Below, one piece after another: positions 1 to 6,806 of a stretch of DNA of 44,173 nt. The notes under the pieces were generated by a model, which was not told the origin of the DNA, did no database searches, and saw only the letters and a program-made list of their open reading frames with translations. Each line of letters begins with the position of its first letter. The stretch's first letter is position 1. The position numbers and the translations under genes are program-made. The stretch is from Fastidiosipila sp. (GTDB taxonomy: Bacteria > Bacillota > Clostridia > Saccharofermentanales > DTU023): the NCBI GenBank assembly GCA_012837885.1, contig DUQI01000074.1, positions 1-44,173 on the forward strand, given 5' to 3'.

Positions 1-1
1 C

Positions 2-586
2 CCCCCGCCGATCTACACGCCGATTTCAACGATCACGGATGATTCGCCGGAAGGTGATCTTCTTTTGACCCTGGCTGAACACAATATTGCGCTTTTTTCG
101 GCGCATACAAATGTCGATGCGACGGTCGGTGGACTGGCTGACTTGATGGCCGAGATGTTGTTCCCCGACAATCAGAGTGTCACGCCTCTGATCACCCTGC
201 CGGCACATGACGATGATCCGCCTGCCGGATTCGGTCGTGTCGTCTTCTTGCCGAAGCTGAAGGCGAAAACCATCTTCGAACGCAGCAAGAAAGCGTTCGC
301 GGCGCCTTTTGCCCGCTTGATCGGCGACGCCGACCGTGATGTGTCTTCCTGCTGTGTCTGGCCGGGTTCGATGGACGAACAGGTGGTCGACACGCTGCAA
401 CTACGAAAGATCGATCTGATCGTCTGCGGTGAAAGCAAACACCATATCAATCTCGCACTTCACGCCAGAGGCATCATGAACATCGTCGCCGGTCACGATT
501 CAACGGAGAACCCGTTTGTCGAGAAGGTCGCCTCCGTTATCCGCACCGCTTATCCCGAGATGACGGTCGAGGGCTTTCTGCCTTGA
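2..586 (+). CDS. Nif3-like dinuclear metal centre protein (3' part)
   Basis: The reading frame is open from the first bases of the window, so the N-terminal part of the gene lies outside; about 194 codons remain. The visible text matches the Nif3/DUF34 family (also annotated GTP cyclohydrolase 1 type 2-like): the early block with AAHTN-like 'SAHTNVDA' is a metal-ligand region, and the C-terminal block 'VCGESKHHINLALHARG' followed by 'AGHDSTEN' matches the conserved TGE(x)KHH and GHxxSE motifs that complete the two-metal site. Family members are cytosolic hexamers of uncertain substrate. In many Bacillota this gene follows a tRNA (adenine22-N1) methyltransferase gene (trmK), which would lie upstream of the window. 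The stop codon lies inside the promoter region of the RNase P RNA gene. Confidence 0.85.
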   Translation, partial: PPPIYTPISTITDDSPEGDLLLTLAEHNIALFSAHTNVDATVGGLADLMAEMLFPDNQSVTPLITLPAHDDDPPAGFGRVVFLPKLKAKTIFERSKKAFAAPFARLIGDADRDVSSCCVWPGSMDEQVVDTLQLRKIDLIVCGESKHHINLALHARGIMNIVAGHDSTENPFVEKVASVIRTAYPEMTVEGFLP

Positions 587-592
587 CATGCC

Positions 593-601
593 TGATATAC
601 T
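593..601 (+). promoter_or_regulatory. Extended -10 promoter of rnpB
   Basis: TGATATACT is a good extended -10 element (TGn + TATACT). It ends about 9 bases before the first base pair of the RNase P RNA P1 stem, which is the right distance for a start site near 608. No good -35 is seen at 17 bp; a TTGACA at 583-588 is too close to be its partner. Confidence 0.6.
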
Positions 602-610
602 TTTTAGGCA

Positions 611-962
611 GATGTCTCCGGTGATTTGAATCGTCGCGCCCGTAAAGCCAACGCGTTGCGGGTGAGGAAAGTCCGGGCTCCATAGGGTAAGCGCGCCGGG
701 TAATCCCCGGTGAAGGCAACTTCAAGGAAAGTGCAACAGAAAAGAACCGCCGCTTAGCGGTAAGGATGAAAAGGTGCGGTAAGAGCGCACCGGGAGACAG
801 GCGACTGTCTCCGCCCGTGTAAACCCCGCGCGGAGCAACACCGTGGTCGACAAGATATTTGACCCGAATGTCGATGGAGGTGGCTAGAGCCGCGTCGCGA
901 GACGCGCCCCAGATAGATGACGATTCCAGACAGAACCCGGCTTACAGAATCACCGGAGCCCT
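611..962 (+). ncRNA. rnpB: RNase P RNA, bacterial class A
   Basis: This is the catalytic RNA that removes 5' leaders from tRNA precursors. The universally conserved 5' element GAGGAAAGTCCGGGCTC is at 664-680 and its 3' partner ACAGAACCCGGCTTA is at about 930-944; together they form P4. The ends pair as P1 (TCTCCGGTGATT near 615-626 with AATCACCGGAG near 948-958). An internal ACAGAA box occurs near 735. The order and helix content fit the ancestral (class A) type rather than the Bacillus class B type, which is notable for a Bacillota-like genome but normal in Clostridia. P1 is followed by CTGCTTTTTT, so the terminal helix with the T run probably also acts as terminator. Exact ends are estimated. 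Confidence 0.95.
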
Positions 963-1014
963 GCTTTTTTGTATCTTTCTTCGAAAAACTTGAGGATCTT
1001 GTCGTTTCTTTAAA

Positions 1015-1042
1015 TTGTTACAACCGTTTCATGCGTTATTAT
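1015..1042 (+). promoter_or_regulatory. Candidate promoter of the YtxH unit
   Basis: TTGTTA (1015-1020), a 16-bp spacer and TATTAT (1037-1042) give a plausible housekeeping promoter. A second -10 candidate TATAAT lies at 1067-1072 without a clear -35. A short inverted repeat CTAAC...GTTAG (1075-1092) lies just downstream and could be an operator. About 90 bases of leader separate it from the start codon. Confidence 0.45.
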
Positions 1043-1130
1043 ACAGTGCCGATTCGGATTTTACGTTATAATGCCTAACTACAACGTGTTAGTCGCGTTT
1101 AGATACATTAAATGAACAAAGGAGTATATC

Positions 1131-1514
1131 ATGAACAAGAAATTGATGGATTATTTCAACGTCGTTGAGAAACCTCGTTCAAGAAGCCGCGTCGGGATCG
1201 GACTGTTGACCGGCGTCATCGCCGGTGGTGTGGCTGGATTACTGTTCGCACCGAAAGCGGGTAAAGAGACAAGAGCTGATCTGATGGCGCAGGCTGAGAT
1301 CGGCATTGACAAAGTAAAAGAAGCGGCCGAGAAGGTGAAAGATTTCGCCCACGACAAAGTGGAAGATGTCAAAACCGGTTTCGAGCGCACCAAGGACAAA
1401 GCGGAAGACGCATTTGAAAAAGGCAAGGACAAGGCCGCAGATGCCGTCGCTAATGCCGCCGGTAAGGTGGAAGATGCCGCTGGCCACGTAAAAGACGAAG
1501 CAAAGAAGGCCTAG
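1131..1514 (+). CDS. YtxH domain protein (stress-type)
   Basis: The 127-residue product has the YtxH layout: a short polar N-terminus, one membrane helix or glycine-rich hydrophobic segment around residues 22-41 ending in 'GLLFAPKAGKETR', which is the hallmark of the family, then a long charged helical tail with repeated K-A-x-D-A/E patterns like LEA/apolipoprotein helices. Family members in Bacillus belong to the general stress response; the molecular role is unknown. AAAGGAG 6-12 bases before the ATG is a strong ribosome binding site. It is one base away from the next gene, a second small membrane protein, so the two very probably work and are expressed together. Confidence 0.85.
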   Translation: MNKKLMDYFNVVEKPRSRSRVGIGLLTGVIAGGVAGLLFAPKAGKETRADLMAQAEIGIDKVKEAAEKVKDFAHDKVEDVKTGFERTKDKAEDAFEKGKDKAADAVANAAGKVEDAAGHVKDEAKKA

Positions 1515-1515
1515 T

Positions 1516-1980
1516 ATGTTGGCCGTAGTGTTGAGTGCGCAAATCTCCGTCGATGTACTTATCTCCGTTCTACTCGGCATCGCCGGTATCGTTGCACTCG
1601 TATTCTTGATCATTGTGTTGGCGCGGGTCGCCGGCATGTTGAAGTCAGTCTCTGACACGTTGAAGACGTCTGAGGAACCGCTGACCAAGGCGATCGAGCA
1701 ATTGCCGGAGATCACCGACAATGTAAACAAGCTGATCAAAGAGGCGAGCGAGACGGTGCCGAACATGCTGCATGACGCAGAATCACTGACCAGTTCGGTG
1801 ACCGATACGGTCTCGAGCGTCAGTGATGCGGCAGGCAATATCGCACAGACGGTGGCCGGCTTTACGGCACCGAAGAAGACGATGTTTGGTATCAAATCAG
1901 ATACGATGGAATCGGTAGCGCAGGTCGCTTCGATCGTCTACGGTCTGGTGACCCGGTTCACCGGTAAGAAAAAACGCTAA
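1516..1980 (+). CDS. Membrane-anchored coiled-coil protein (DUF948-like)
   Basis: A 154-residue protein with one N-terminal membrane helix (about residues 12-37) followed by an amphipathic region rich in S/T/D/E/V with heptad-like spacing ('LTKAIEQLPEITDNVNKLI' then 'SSVTDTVSSVSDAAG'). This looks like the DUF948 family, whose genes often sit beside ytxH genes in Bacillota, as here. The function is unknown; cytoplasmic-face membrane scaffold is a guess. The ATG follows the upstream stop by one base, with AGAAGG in the end of the upstream gene as ribosome binding site. The gene is followed by a hairpin. Confidence 0.7.
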   Translation: MLAVVLSAQISVDVLISVLLGIAGIVALVFLIIVLARVAGMLKSVSDTLKTSEEPLTKAIEQLPEITDNVNKLIKEASETVPNMLHDAESLTSSVTDTVSSVSDAAGNIAQTVAGFTAPKKTMFGIKSDTMESVAQVASIVYGLVTRFTGKKKR

Positions 1981-2010
1981 GTCTAAGCGGTTATAATGAA
2001 CCATCATCTG

Positions 2011-2036
2011 AAAGCGGTGCGAAGCGCCGCTTTCTT
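2011..2036 (+). terminator. Hairpin after the YtxH unit
   Basis: AAAGCGGTGC and GCGCCGCTTT pair over ten positions (one G-T) around a GAA loop and are followed by a weak T-rich stretch (TTTCTT). It is a plausible but not strong intrinsic terminator. Confidence 0.6.
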
Positions 2037-2074
2037 AATGCCATTAACTTGTTAAGGAATCGTTATATACTGCG

Positions 2075-2083
2075 TGCTATAAT
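2075..2083 (+). promoter_or_regulatory. Extended -10 promoter of the YfhO gene
   Basis: TGCTATAAT is a perfect extended -10 (TGn TATAAT), followed by a T run. A TTGTTA at 2049-2054 is too far (23 bp) to be a normal -35. The predicted start site is near 2090, which leaves a leader of about 26 bases with no clear Shine-Dalgarno sequence. Confidence 0.6.
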
Positions 2084-2115
2084 TTTTTCGATTGTATGCG
2101 AAATGAGTGTGATGT

Positions 2116-4998
2116 ATGAAGCGAAGTAAATGGACCAAGGACGGCCTGGTGCTGACCAAAGGCAGCAATGCATCCTACGGGTATCTCGCCCTGTTGCTAC
2201 CGTTCATCATATTGGCGATCGGCTATGCGACGAGACTCGTGTTCCCATTCGGCGACCGTCATATTCTGACCGTCGATCTATACCACCAGTACGCGCCTTT
2301 TTTGAATGAACTGAGAGATAAGATACTGTCCGGCGACAGTCTGTTTTATTCGTTCAGGGGAGGGGCAGGCGTCAACTTCTATGCCCTGCTCGCCTACTAC
2401 CTGGCAAGCCCGCTGAATATTATCCTGGTCATTTTCCCGAAAGCCTTTATCGCCGAAGCCGTCTTGATGCTGACCTTGATCAAGGTGGCGCTTGCAGGCT
2501 ATACATTCAATCTATTGCTCGGCCGGGCGTATCTTCGTACCGGACCTCTGTCCGTCGCGTTTTCCACGATGTACGCCTTGTCGGCATACCAGATGGCCTA
2601 CGCCTGGAATGTGATGTGGCTCGATGCGATCTACACGATGCCGCTCGTCATATTAGGCCTGATTCTCTTGGTCAGAGAGAGAAACTACTGGCTCTATCCG
2701 CTCTCCGTCGCCTATCTTCTGTTCGTCAATTACTACATGGCGATGTTTGTCCTGATCTTCACATTTTTCTACTTCCCGGTGCTACTCTTCCAATTCGCAC
2801 CGCATGGCTGGAAAGAAAAACTGTTTGCCTCGCTCCGCACCTTCGCTCTGACCTTACTCGGTATCGGGATGAGTGCGCTCATGGTGTGGCCGACATTTAA
2901 GTCACTGCAGCTGACGTCGGCCGCCGGTGACGCGTTTCCCACGACGGTGGAATCGACGTTCGAGCTGCTCCATTACTACGGCCAGCACTTCATGCTGCTG
3001 GAGCCGACAGTGCGTGACGGTATGCCGAACATGTACGCCGGGATCTTGCTTCTTTTACTGATCCCGATCTACTTTCTGGCGTCGTCCATCCGCCTCTGGA
3101 AGCGCGTGGCAAACCTCTCGATGCTCGGATTTTTAATCTTGAGCTTCAACACGAATGTCTTGAATTTTCTCTGGCACGGCACACATTTCCCGAATCAGCT
3201 GCCGTACCGTAACTCCTTTGTGTATATCTTCTTTCTAGTTTTCGTCTTGTATGACGCACTGCCGGCGGTCAAGACATTCAGTAACAGGGAACTCGGGTTT
3301 ATCGGTATCGTCTCGATACTCCTCGTCCTGCTATCGGCACCCGATACGCCGCTTCGCTTTACGCCGTTCACTGTCTATCTGACGGTCTTTTTCATGGTGA
3401 TCTATGTGATCATTTTGTCGCGCTTCAAAACGGCCAGACAAAAACGACAACCGATCGCGTTTATCTTGCTGTCGGTCATCTTCTTTGAGATGGTCGTCCA
3501 TACGGGTGGATCACTCTACTATCTCGATAAAAACGAGTATTTCGGGCGACGCGAAGGGTACGCCATTGGCGTCACGGCCGAAGCGATAAGAAAGGCGGAA
3601 GAGATGCTCGAAGAGACGGACGACTCACCGTTTTTCCGGACGGAAATCGTGCCGGATAAAACGTCGAATGATCCGTTTCTCTACGGTCTGAACGGCACCA
3701 CGATCTTCGCCTCGACGATGCGTAAAGCCGGCGTCACTTTCTTTAAAAATCTCGGCTATTCAAGTAACGCCATCAACAGCTACAAATACGACGGGCAGAC
3801 CCTGCTGATGGATTCACTGCTCGGCATCCGCTATCTGATTCATCGTGACAAACTGACGCTCGATGAAAGAAGCCGGGTGATGACCTTGAAAAATGAAGAG
3901 GGCAATGTCTATGTCTATGAAAACCGTCATGCTTTGCCGCTCGGGTACGTCGTCGACAGCGGCGTGACGAATTTTACATCGGACAACAACAGTCCATTCG
4001 GCAACCAGATCCGGCTCGTGCAGGCGATGCTACCGGATGAGCATGTCGCCGATATCTTAAAACCGGTCGATATCATGGTCACCAATAATGTCGGAGGCAT
4101 GCTGACGCCGACCGAGACGTTCGGCCTTTACAGCTTCACGAAAGACGGGGAAGGCAGCGAGGCGACCTATTCGATCTCCTGGAACACGTCGGAAGCGGCG
4201 ACGACCTACCTGGGCGTCGATATCCGGGGTAACAAGGGGCGTCACGCGGAGATCGTGATCAACGATGAAAGGTTCACCTCGTCGATCCGCCGAAGCGGGG
4301 TGATCGATCTCGGCTTCATACCGGAGAACGCGAACGTCGAAGTGAACATCGTGCTCGAAAAGGAAGCCGCGAAGAGCGGCGACCTCGAACTGTATGTGGC
4401 GACGCTTTCCGATAGCGAACTGACGAGAATAACGGAGAGGCTGAACGAGAGTCCGTTCCAGATCGAGTCATTTAAGTCGAGCCGGATCAGCGGCACCGTC
4501 GATGCCAAAGAAGACGGCAAGCTGTTCTTCACGATCCCCTATGATCCGGGCTGGACGATTACGATCGACGGCGAGCCGGTCGACATTGAGGAAGTCGACA
4601 ACAGCCTGATGGCCGTACCGATCACTGCCGGCGAACACCGAGTGATGCTCTCCTTCAGGCCGGACGGATTCGGCACGGGGCTCTTGGTGACGCTTGTTTC
4701 ACTCGTCATCTTTATTCTGCTCACGGTCGTAAGAAGCGTGGTCCTGCCTAAATTCGAAGCGAGACGCGAGAAGGCGAGAGAACAAAAAAGACTCGCCGCC
4801 GGGCTTACCGATTCACTCGAAGCATATGATCCGTATCCGGAGGACGAAGAGGTCCCGTACGGACCGGAAGAACTACCCTCTGCACACTACGTGCATAGCG
4901 ACAGCTACGAAGCACAAGATGAGGTAAAAGAGGAAGCCGTAGTCGAACACGATCTCGACTATCAGTTTAGACCAGGAGACGAAGATGAAAAAGCGTGA
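2116..4998 (+). CDS. YfhO-family polytopic membrane protein
   Basis: The 960-residue product matches the YfhO family, thought to be GT-C-type membrane glycosyltransferase-like proteins involved in decorating wall or lipoteichoic acids. About a dozen hydrophobic segments fill residues 20-460. The first loop carries 'DLYHQYAPFL' and 'FRGGAGVNFYALLAYYLASP', which is the family's conserved region with acidic/aromatic residues expected at the active site. Residues about 470-850 form an extracytoplasmic domain with beta-rich text; a last membrane helix lies near 853-876, followed by a strongly acidic cytoplasmic tail of about 80 residues. The ATG has no good ribosome binding site. The gene overlaps the dCMP deaminase start by 14 bases. 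The acceptor and sugar donor cannot be read from sequence. Confidence 0.85.
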   Translation: MKRSKWTKDGLVLTKGSNASYGYLALLLPFIILAIGYATRLVFPFGDRHILTVDLYHQYAPFLNELRDKILSGDSLFYSFRGGAGVNFYALLAYYLASPLNIILVIFPKAFIAEAVLMLTLIKVALAGYTFNLLLGRAYLRTGPLSVAFSTMYALSAYQMAYAWNVMWLDAIYTMPLVILGLILLVRERNYWLYPLSVAYLLFVNYYMAMFVLIFTFFYFPVLLFQFAPHGWKEKLFASLRTFALTLLGIGMSALMVWPTFKSLQLTSAAGDAFPTTVESTFELLHYYGQHFMLLEPTVRDGMPNMYAGILLLLLIPIYFLASSIRLWKRVANLSMLGFLILSFNTNVLNFLWHGTHFPNQLPYRNSFVYIFFLVFVLYDALPAVKTFSNRELGFIGIVSILLVLLSAPDTPLRFTPFTVYLTVFFMVIYVIILSRFKTARQKRQPIAFILLSVIFFEMVVHTGGSLYYLDKNEYFGRREGYAIGVTAEAIRKAEEMLEETDDSPFFRTEIVPDKTSNDPFLYGLNGTTIFASTMRKAGVTFFKNLGYSSNAINSYKYDGQTLLMDSLLGIRYLIHRDKLTLDERSRVMTLKNEEGNVYVYENRHALPLGYVVDSGVTNFTSDNNSPFGNQIRLVQAMLPDEHVADILKPVDIMVTNNVGGMLTPTETFGLYSFTKDGEGSEATYSISWNTSEAATTYLGVDIRGNKGRHAEIVINDERFTSSIRRSGVIDLGFIPENANVEVNIVLEKEAAKSGDLELYVATLSDSELTRITERLNESPFQIESFKSSRISGTVDAKEDGKLFFTIPYDPGWTITIDGEPVDIEEVDNSLMAVPITAGEHRVMLSFRPDGFGTGLLVTLVSLVIFILLTVVRSVVLPKFEARREKAREQKRLAAGLTDSLEAYDPYPEDEEVPYGPEELPSAHYVHSDSYEAQDEVKEEAVVEHDLDYQFRPGDEDEKA

Positions 4999-5482
4999 AG
5001 ATTATATCAGCTGGGATGAGTACTTCATGGGCATAGCGCTGCTCGCCGCGAAGAGAAGCAAGGATCCGAACACACAGGTCGGTGCCTGCATCGTGAACGA
5101 GCAAAACAAGATCATCAGTATCGGCTACAACGGCATGCCGAGAGGTTGCGACGATGATCTGTTCCCGTGGGCGAGAGAAGGCGCGTATCTCGATACGAAG
5201 TATCCGTACGTCACGCATGCTGAACTGAACGCCATCTTGAACAGCTCCGGTTTCAACCTCGAAGGCTGCAAGATCTACGTGCCGCTGTTTCCCTGCAACG
5301 AATGCAGCAAAGCGATCATCCAATCGGGCATCAAACACGTCTATTATCTATCCGACAAATACGCTGAAACGGATCAGGTGAAAGCTTCCAAACGCATGTT
5401 CGATGCGGCCAAGATCGCCTACGAACCGCTCATCACCACGATCCTGACCTTGACGCTCGACTTCGACGCGAGCCGCGTGTAA
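4985..5482 (+). CDS. comEB: dCMP deaminase
   Basis: Converts dCMP to dUMP, feeding thymidylate synthesis. The 165-residue protein has the zinc-dependent cytidine deaminase signature: HAE at 78-80 (zinc ligand plus catalytic glutamate) and PCNEC at 103-107 (two zinc-binding cysteines). The early 'SKDPNTQVGACIV' and 'GYNGMPRGCDD' are typical of deoxycytidylate deaminases. Length is normal. Start chosen because AGGAGA precedes the ATG at the right spacing within the end of the YfhO gene; the 14-base overlap suggests translation coupled to it. The next 89 bases hold the SOS promoter region and no terminator. Confidence 0.93.
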   Translation: MKKREDYISWDEYFMGIALLAAKRSKDPNTQVGACIVNEQNKIISIGYNGMPRGCDDDLFPWAREGAYLDTKYPYVTHAELNAILNSSGFNLEGCKIYVPLFPCNECSKAIIQSGIKHVYYLSDKYAETDQVKASKRMFDAAKIAYEPLITTILTLTLDFDASRV

Positions 5483-5486
5483 CAAG

Positions 5487-5500
5487 AAAACAATTGTTCG
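5487..5500 (+). promoter_or_regulatory. LexA-like half-conserved site 1
   Basis: AAAACAATTGTTCG matches CGAAC-N4-GTTCG at 8 of 10 fixed positions, with a perfect right arm. Its centre is 28 bp upstream of the perfect site, close to three helical turns. Confidence 0.5.
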
Positions 5501-5507
5501 ATAACCG

Positions 5508-5536
5508 TTGACTCCGAACACATGTTCGGATATACT
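5508..5536 (+). promoter_or_regulatory. SOS promoter
   Basis: TTGACT (5508-5513), a spacer of exactly 17 bp and TATACT (5531-5536) form a near-consensus housekeeping promoter. The spacer is occupied end to end by the perfect LexA palindrome, so repressor and RNA polymerase cannot bind together. It drives the 71-residue membrane protein and the thioredoxin-like gene. Confidence 0.9.
5515..5528 (+). promoter_or_regulatory. LexA/DinR box (perfect)
   Basis: CGAACACATGTTCG is an exact match to the Gram-positive LexA consensus CGAAC-N4-GTTCG, extended by one more C/G pair on each side. It lies between -35 and -10. Confidence 0.92.
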
Positions 5537-5544
5537 CACAAACA

Positions 5545-5558
5545 GAAACAAATGTTCG
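5545..5558 (+). promoter_or_regulatory. LexA-like half-conserved site 3
   Basis: GAAACAAATGTTCG matches the LexA consensus at 8 of 10 fixed positions with a perfect right arm. It lies over the expected transcription start and leader, 30 bp downstream of the perfect site, ending just before the ribosome binding site. Confidence 0.5.
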
Positions 5559-5571
5559 TGAGGTTGTTATT

Positions 5572-5787
5572 ATGCCGTTGGTCAATGGTTTGCTGTTTTT
5601 AGTACTGATACTGGTAGGTCTCGTTGGTTACGGGGTCGTGCATCGCTTTGAAAAGCGTGAGTCGAAGTTATATCTTGAATGGGTTGAGAAACAGTTGGAT
5701 CATGATGTGACAACGGAACCGGTTCTCAGAGTGCATCGGTTTCGTAGAGAGGACGGTATAACAGTCAATGGCAAGAAAGCTGGCTAG
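5572..5787 (+). CDS. SOS-controlled single-pass membrane microprotein
   Basis: I do not recognise a family. The 71-residue product has one hydrophobic helix (residues about 5-23) followed at once by basic residues (HRFEKRESK), which predicts an outside N-terminus and a cytoplasmic, strongly charged tail of about 48 residues. TGAGG eight bases before the ATG is the ribosome binding site. The gene is the first behind a LexA-regulated promoter. Known SOS genes of this size and shape encode cell-division inhibitors (YneA in Bacillus, SidA in Caulobacter), so a checkpoint role is the leading inference, but it lacks the LysM domain of YneA and appears to have the opposite orientation. Its last 20 bases overlap the thioredoxin-like gene. 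Confidence 0.8.
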   Translation: MPLVNGLLFLVLILVGLVGYGVVHRFEKRESKLYLEWVEKQLDHDVTTEPVLRVHRFRREDGITVNGKKAG

Positions 5788-6085
5788 AAGAAAGACGACG
5801 CAGGAACCGATCGGGGAAAAAGGAGAGATCTTATTTTTTTATCTGGCACACTGTCCGCACTGTCTGCGTGCGCGGCAATTGATGGCACAGGTCTTTTCGA
5901 ATCACCCGGAGTACAAGACGATTCCGATCCGCGAGATCAATGAGCGTAAAGAGCCGGAGATCGCCGACGCCTATGACTATTATTACGTACCGACCTATTA
6001 TGTGGACGGGAAGAAAGTGCACGAAGGCGTGCCGACCTATGAGAAAATCAAGGCCGTGTTCGAAGCGGCCGCCGCGAGCGATTGA
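5768..6085 (+). CDS. Cytoplasmic thioredoxin/glutaredoxin-like protein (CPHC)
   Basis: A 105-residue protein with a thioredoxin fold: first strand 'ILFFYLAHC', redox motif CPHC at residues 29-32, and the cis-proline segment 'YVPTYYVDGKK' at about 73-83. There is no signal peptide; the N-terminus is very basic (MARKLARRK), so it should act in the cytoplasm or near nucleic acid. It starts inside the end of the SOS-controlled microprotein gene (20-base overlap), with GAGGACGG upstream as ribosome binding site, so it should be DNA-damage-inducible too. The partner is unknown; a glutaredoxin-like reductant for a repair or nucleotide-reducing enzyme is possible. A strong terminator follows. Confidence 0.8.
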   Translation: MARKLARRKTTQEPIGEKGEILFFYLAHCPHCLRARQLMAQVFSNHPEYKTIPIREINERKEPEIADAYDYYYVPTYYVDGKKVHEGVPTYEKIKAVFEAAAASD

Positions 6086-6098
6086 TCTTCATATAAAA

Positions 6099-6806
6099 CT
6101 AATTGACCGAATCGGTGAGGAGATCCATCAGATCCCTCACCTCTTTTTTTGTCAGCATACGGTAGCGGCCGCTCTTTAGATTCCCCAGATTGATATGCAT
6201 GATCCTGATACGGGTCAATGCGACGACGGTCAGACCGACCGATTTCGCCATCTTTCTGATCTGGCGATTAAGCCCCTGTTTTAAGATGATGCGGTACGTG
6301 TGGGTGCCGGTCGGCGTGATCTTGCACGGCAATGTTTTCACACCGTCCAGGATGACGCCTTCTTCCATCTCTTTGAGCGCTTCCGGCGTATGCGCTTTGT
6401 CGACGGTCACGGCATATTCTTTTTCATGTCCGTTTTGCACGCGCAGGATGCGGTTTACGATGTCGCCATCGTTTGTCAAAAGGATCAGGCCGTCTGAATC
6501 ACGGTCGAGCCTGCCGACAGGGAAGATGCGCTTCGGGTAACCGATGTAGTCGATGATGTTGTCTCGTCGCCTCGGGTCGGTCGTTGTCGTCACGTTGATC
6601 GGTTTGTTGAACGCCATATAGATCAACTCGTCTTTCGTAACGGGCTCGATTTTCTTGCCGTCGATCGTCACCACATCACCTTTTTTGATGTCGACACCGA
6701 GCGGCGCGATTTCACCGTTTAAAAGCACCTTGCCGGCTGCCAGTAAACGGTCTGCCTGACGACGGCTGCAATGGCCGGAAGCGGCGATGTAGCGGTTAAT
6801 CCTCAC
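6099..6806 (-). CDS. rluF: RsuA/RluF-family rRNA pseudouridine synthase
   Basis: Converts a uridine in 23S rRNA to pseudouridine. The 235-residue protein begins with an S4 RNA-binding domain ('RINRYIAASGHCSRRQADRL', residues 2-50) and then the catalytic domain with 'FNKPINVTTT' and GRLDRDSDGL at 98-107, whose D101 is the catalytic aspartate. The end 'GLNRQIRKM' is the usual RsuA-type motif. Subtype RluF is the closest by motif text but RsuA/RluB cannot be excluded. Its start overlaps the end of the sensor kinase by 11 bases, so it is the third gene of the regulator-kinase operon. Its 3' end doubles as the terminator of the convergent SOS unit. Confidence 0.88.
   Translation of the reverse strand: MRINRYIAASGHCSRRQADRLLAAGKVLLNGEIAPLGVDIKKGDVVTIDGKKIEPVTKDELIYMAFNKPINVTTTTDPRRRDNIIDYIGYPKRIFPVGRLDRDSDGLILLTNDGDIVNRILRVQNGHEKEYAVTVDKAHTPEALKEMEEGVILDGVKTLPCKITPTGTHTYRIILKQGLNRQIRKMAKSVGLTVVALTRIRIMHINLGNLKSGRYRMLTKKEVRDLMDLLTDSVN
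6114..6150 (+). terminator. Intrinsic terminator of the SOS unit, inside rluF
   Basis: GGTGAGG (6114-6120) pairs with CCTCACC (6135-6141); GATC/GATC extends the stem inside with one bulged A. It is followed by TCTTTTTTT. It lies wholly within the last codons of the opposite-strand pseudouridine synthase gene. Confidence 0.85.

Noticed and set aside
583-588. TTGACA as -35 of rnpB
   Set aside because: It is only 7 bp from TATACT; the alternative -10 at 16 bp (TAGGCA) is poor. The extended -10 explains the start better.
611-962. tmRNA or SRP RNA for the structured RNA near the left end
   Set aside because: The GAGGAAAGTCC and ACAGAACCCGGCTTA elements and P1 pairing are diagnostic of RNase P RNA.
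1239-1895. Minus-strand frame of 218 codons with hydrophobic text
   Set aside because: It is antisense to the YtxH pair; the hydrophobic look comes from reverse reading of charged helical repeats. The plus genes have proper ribosome binding sites.
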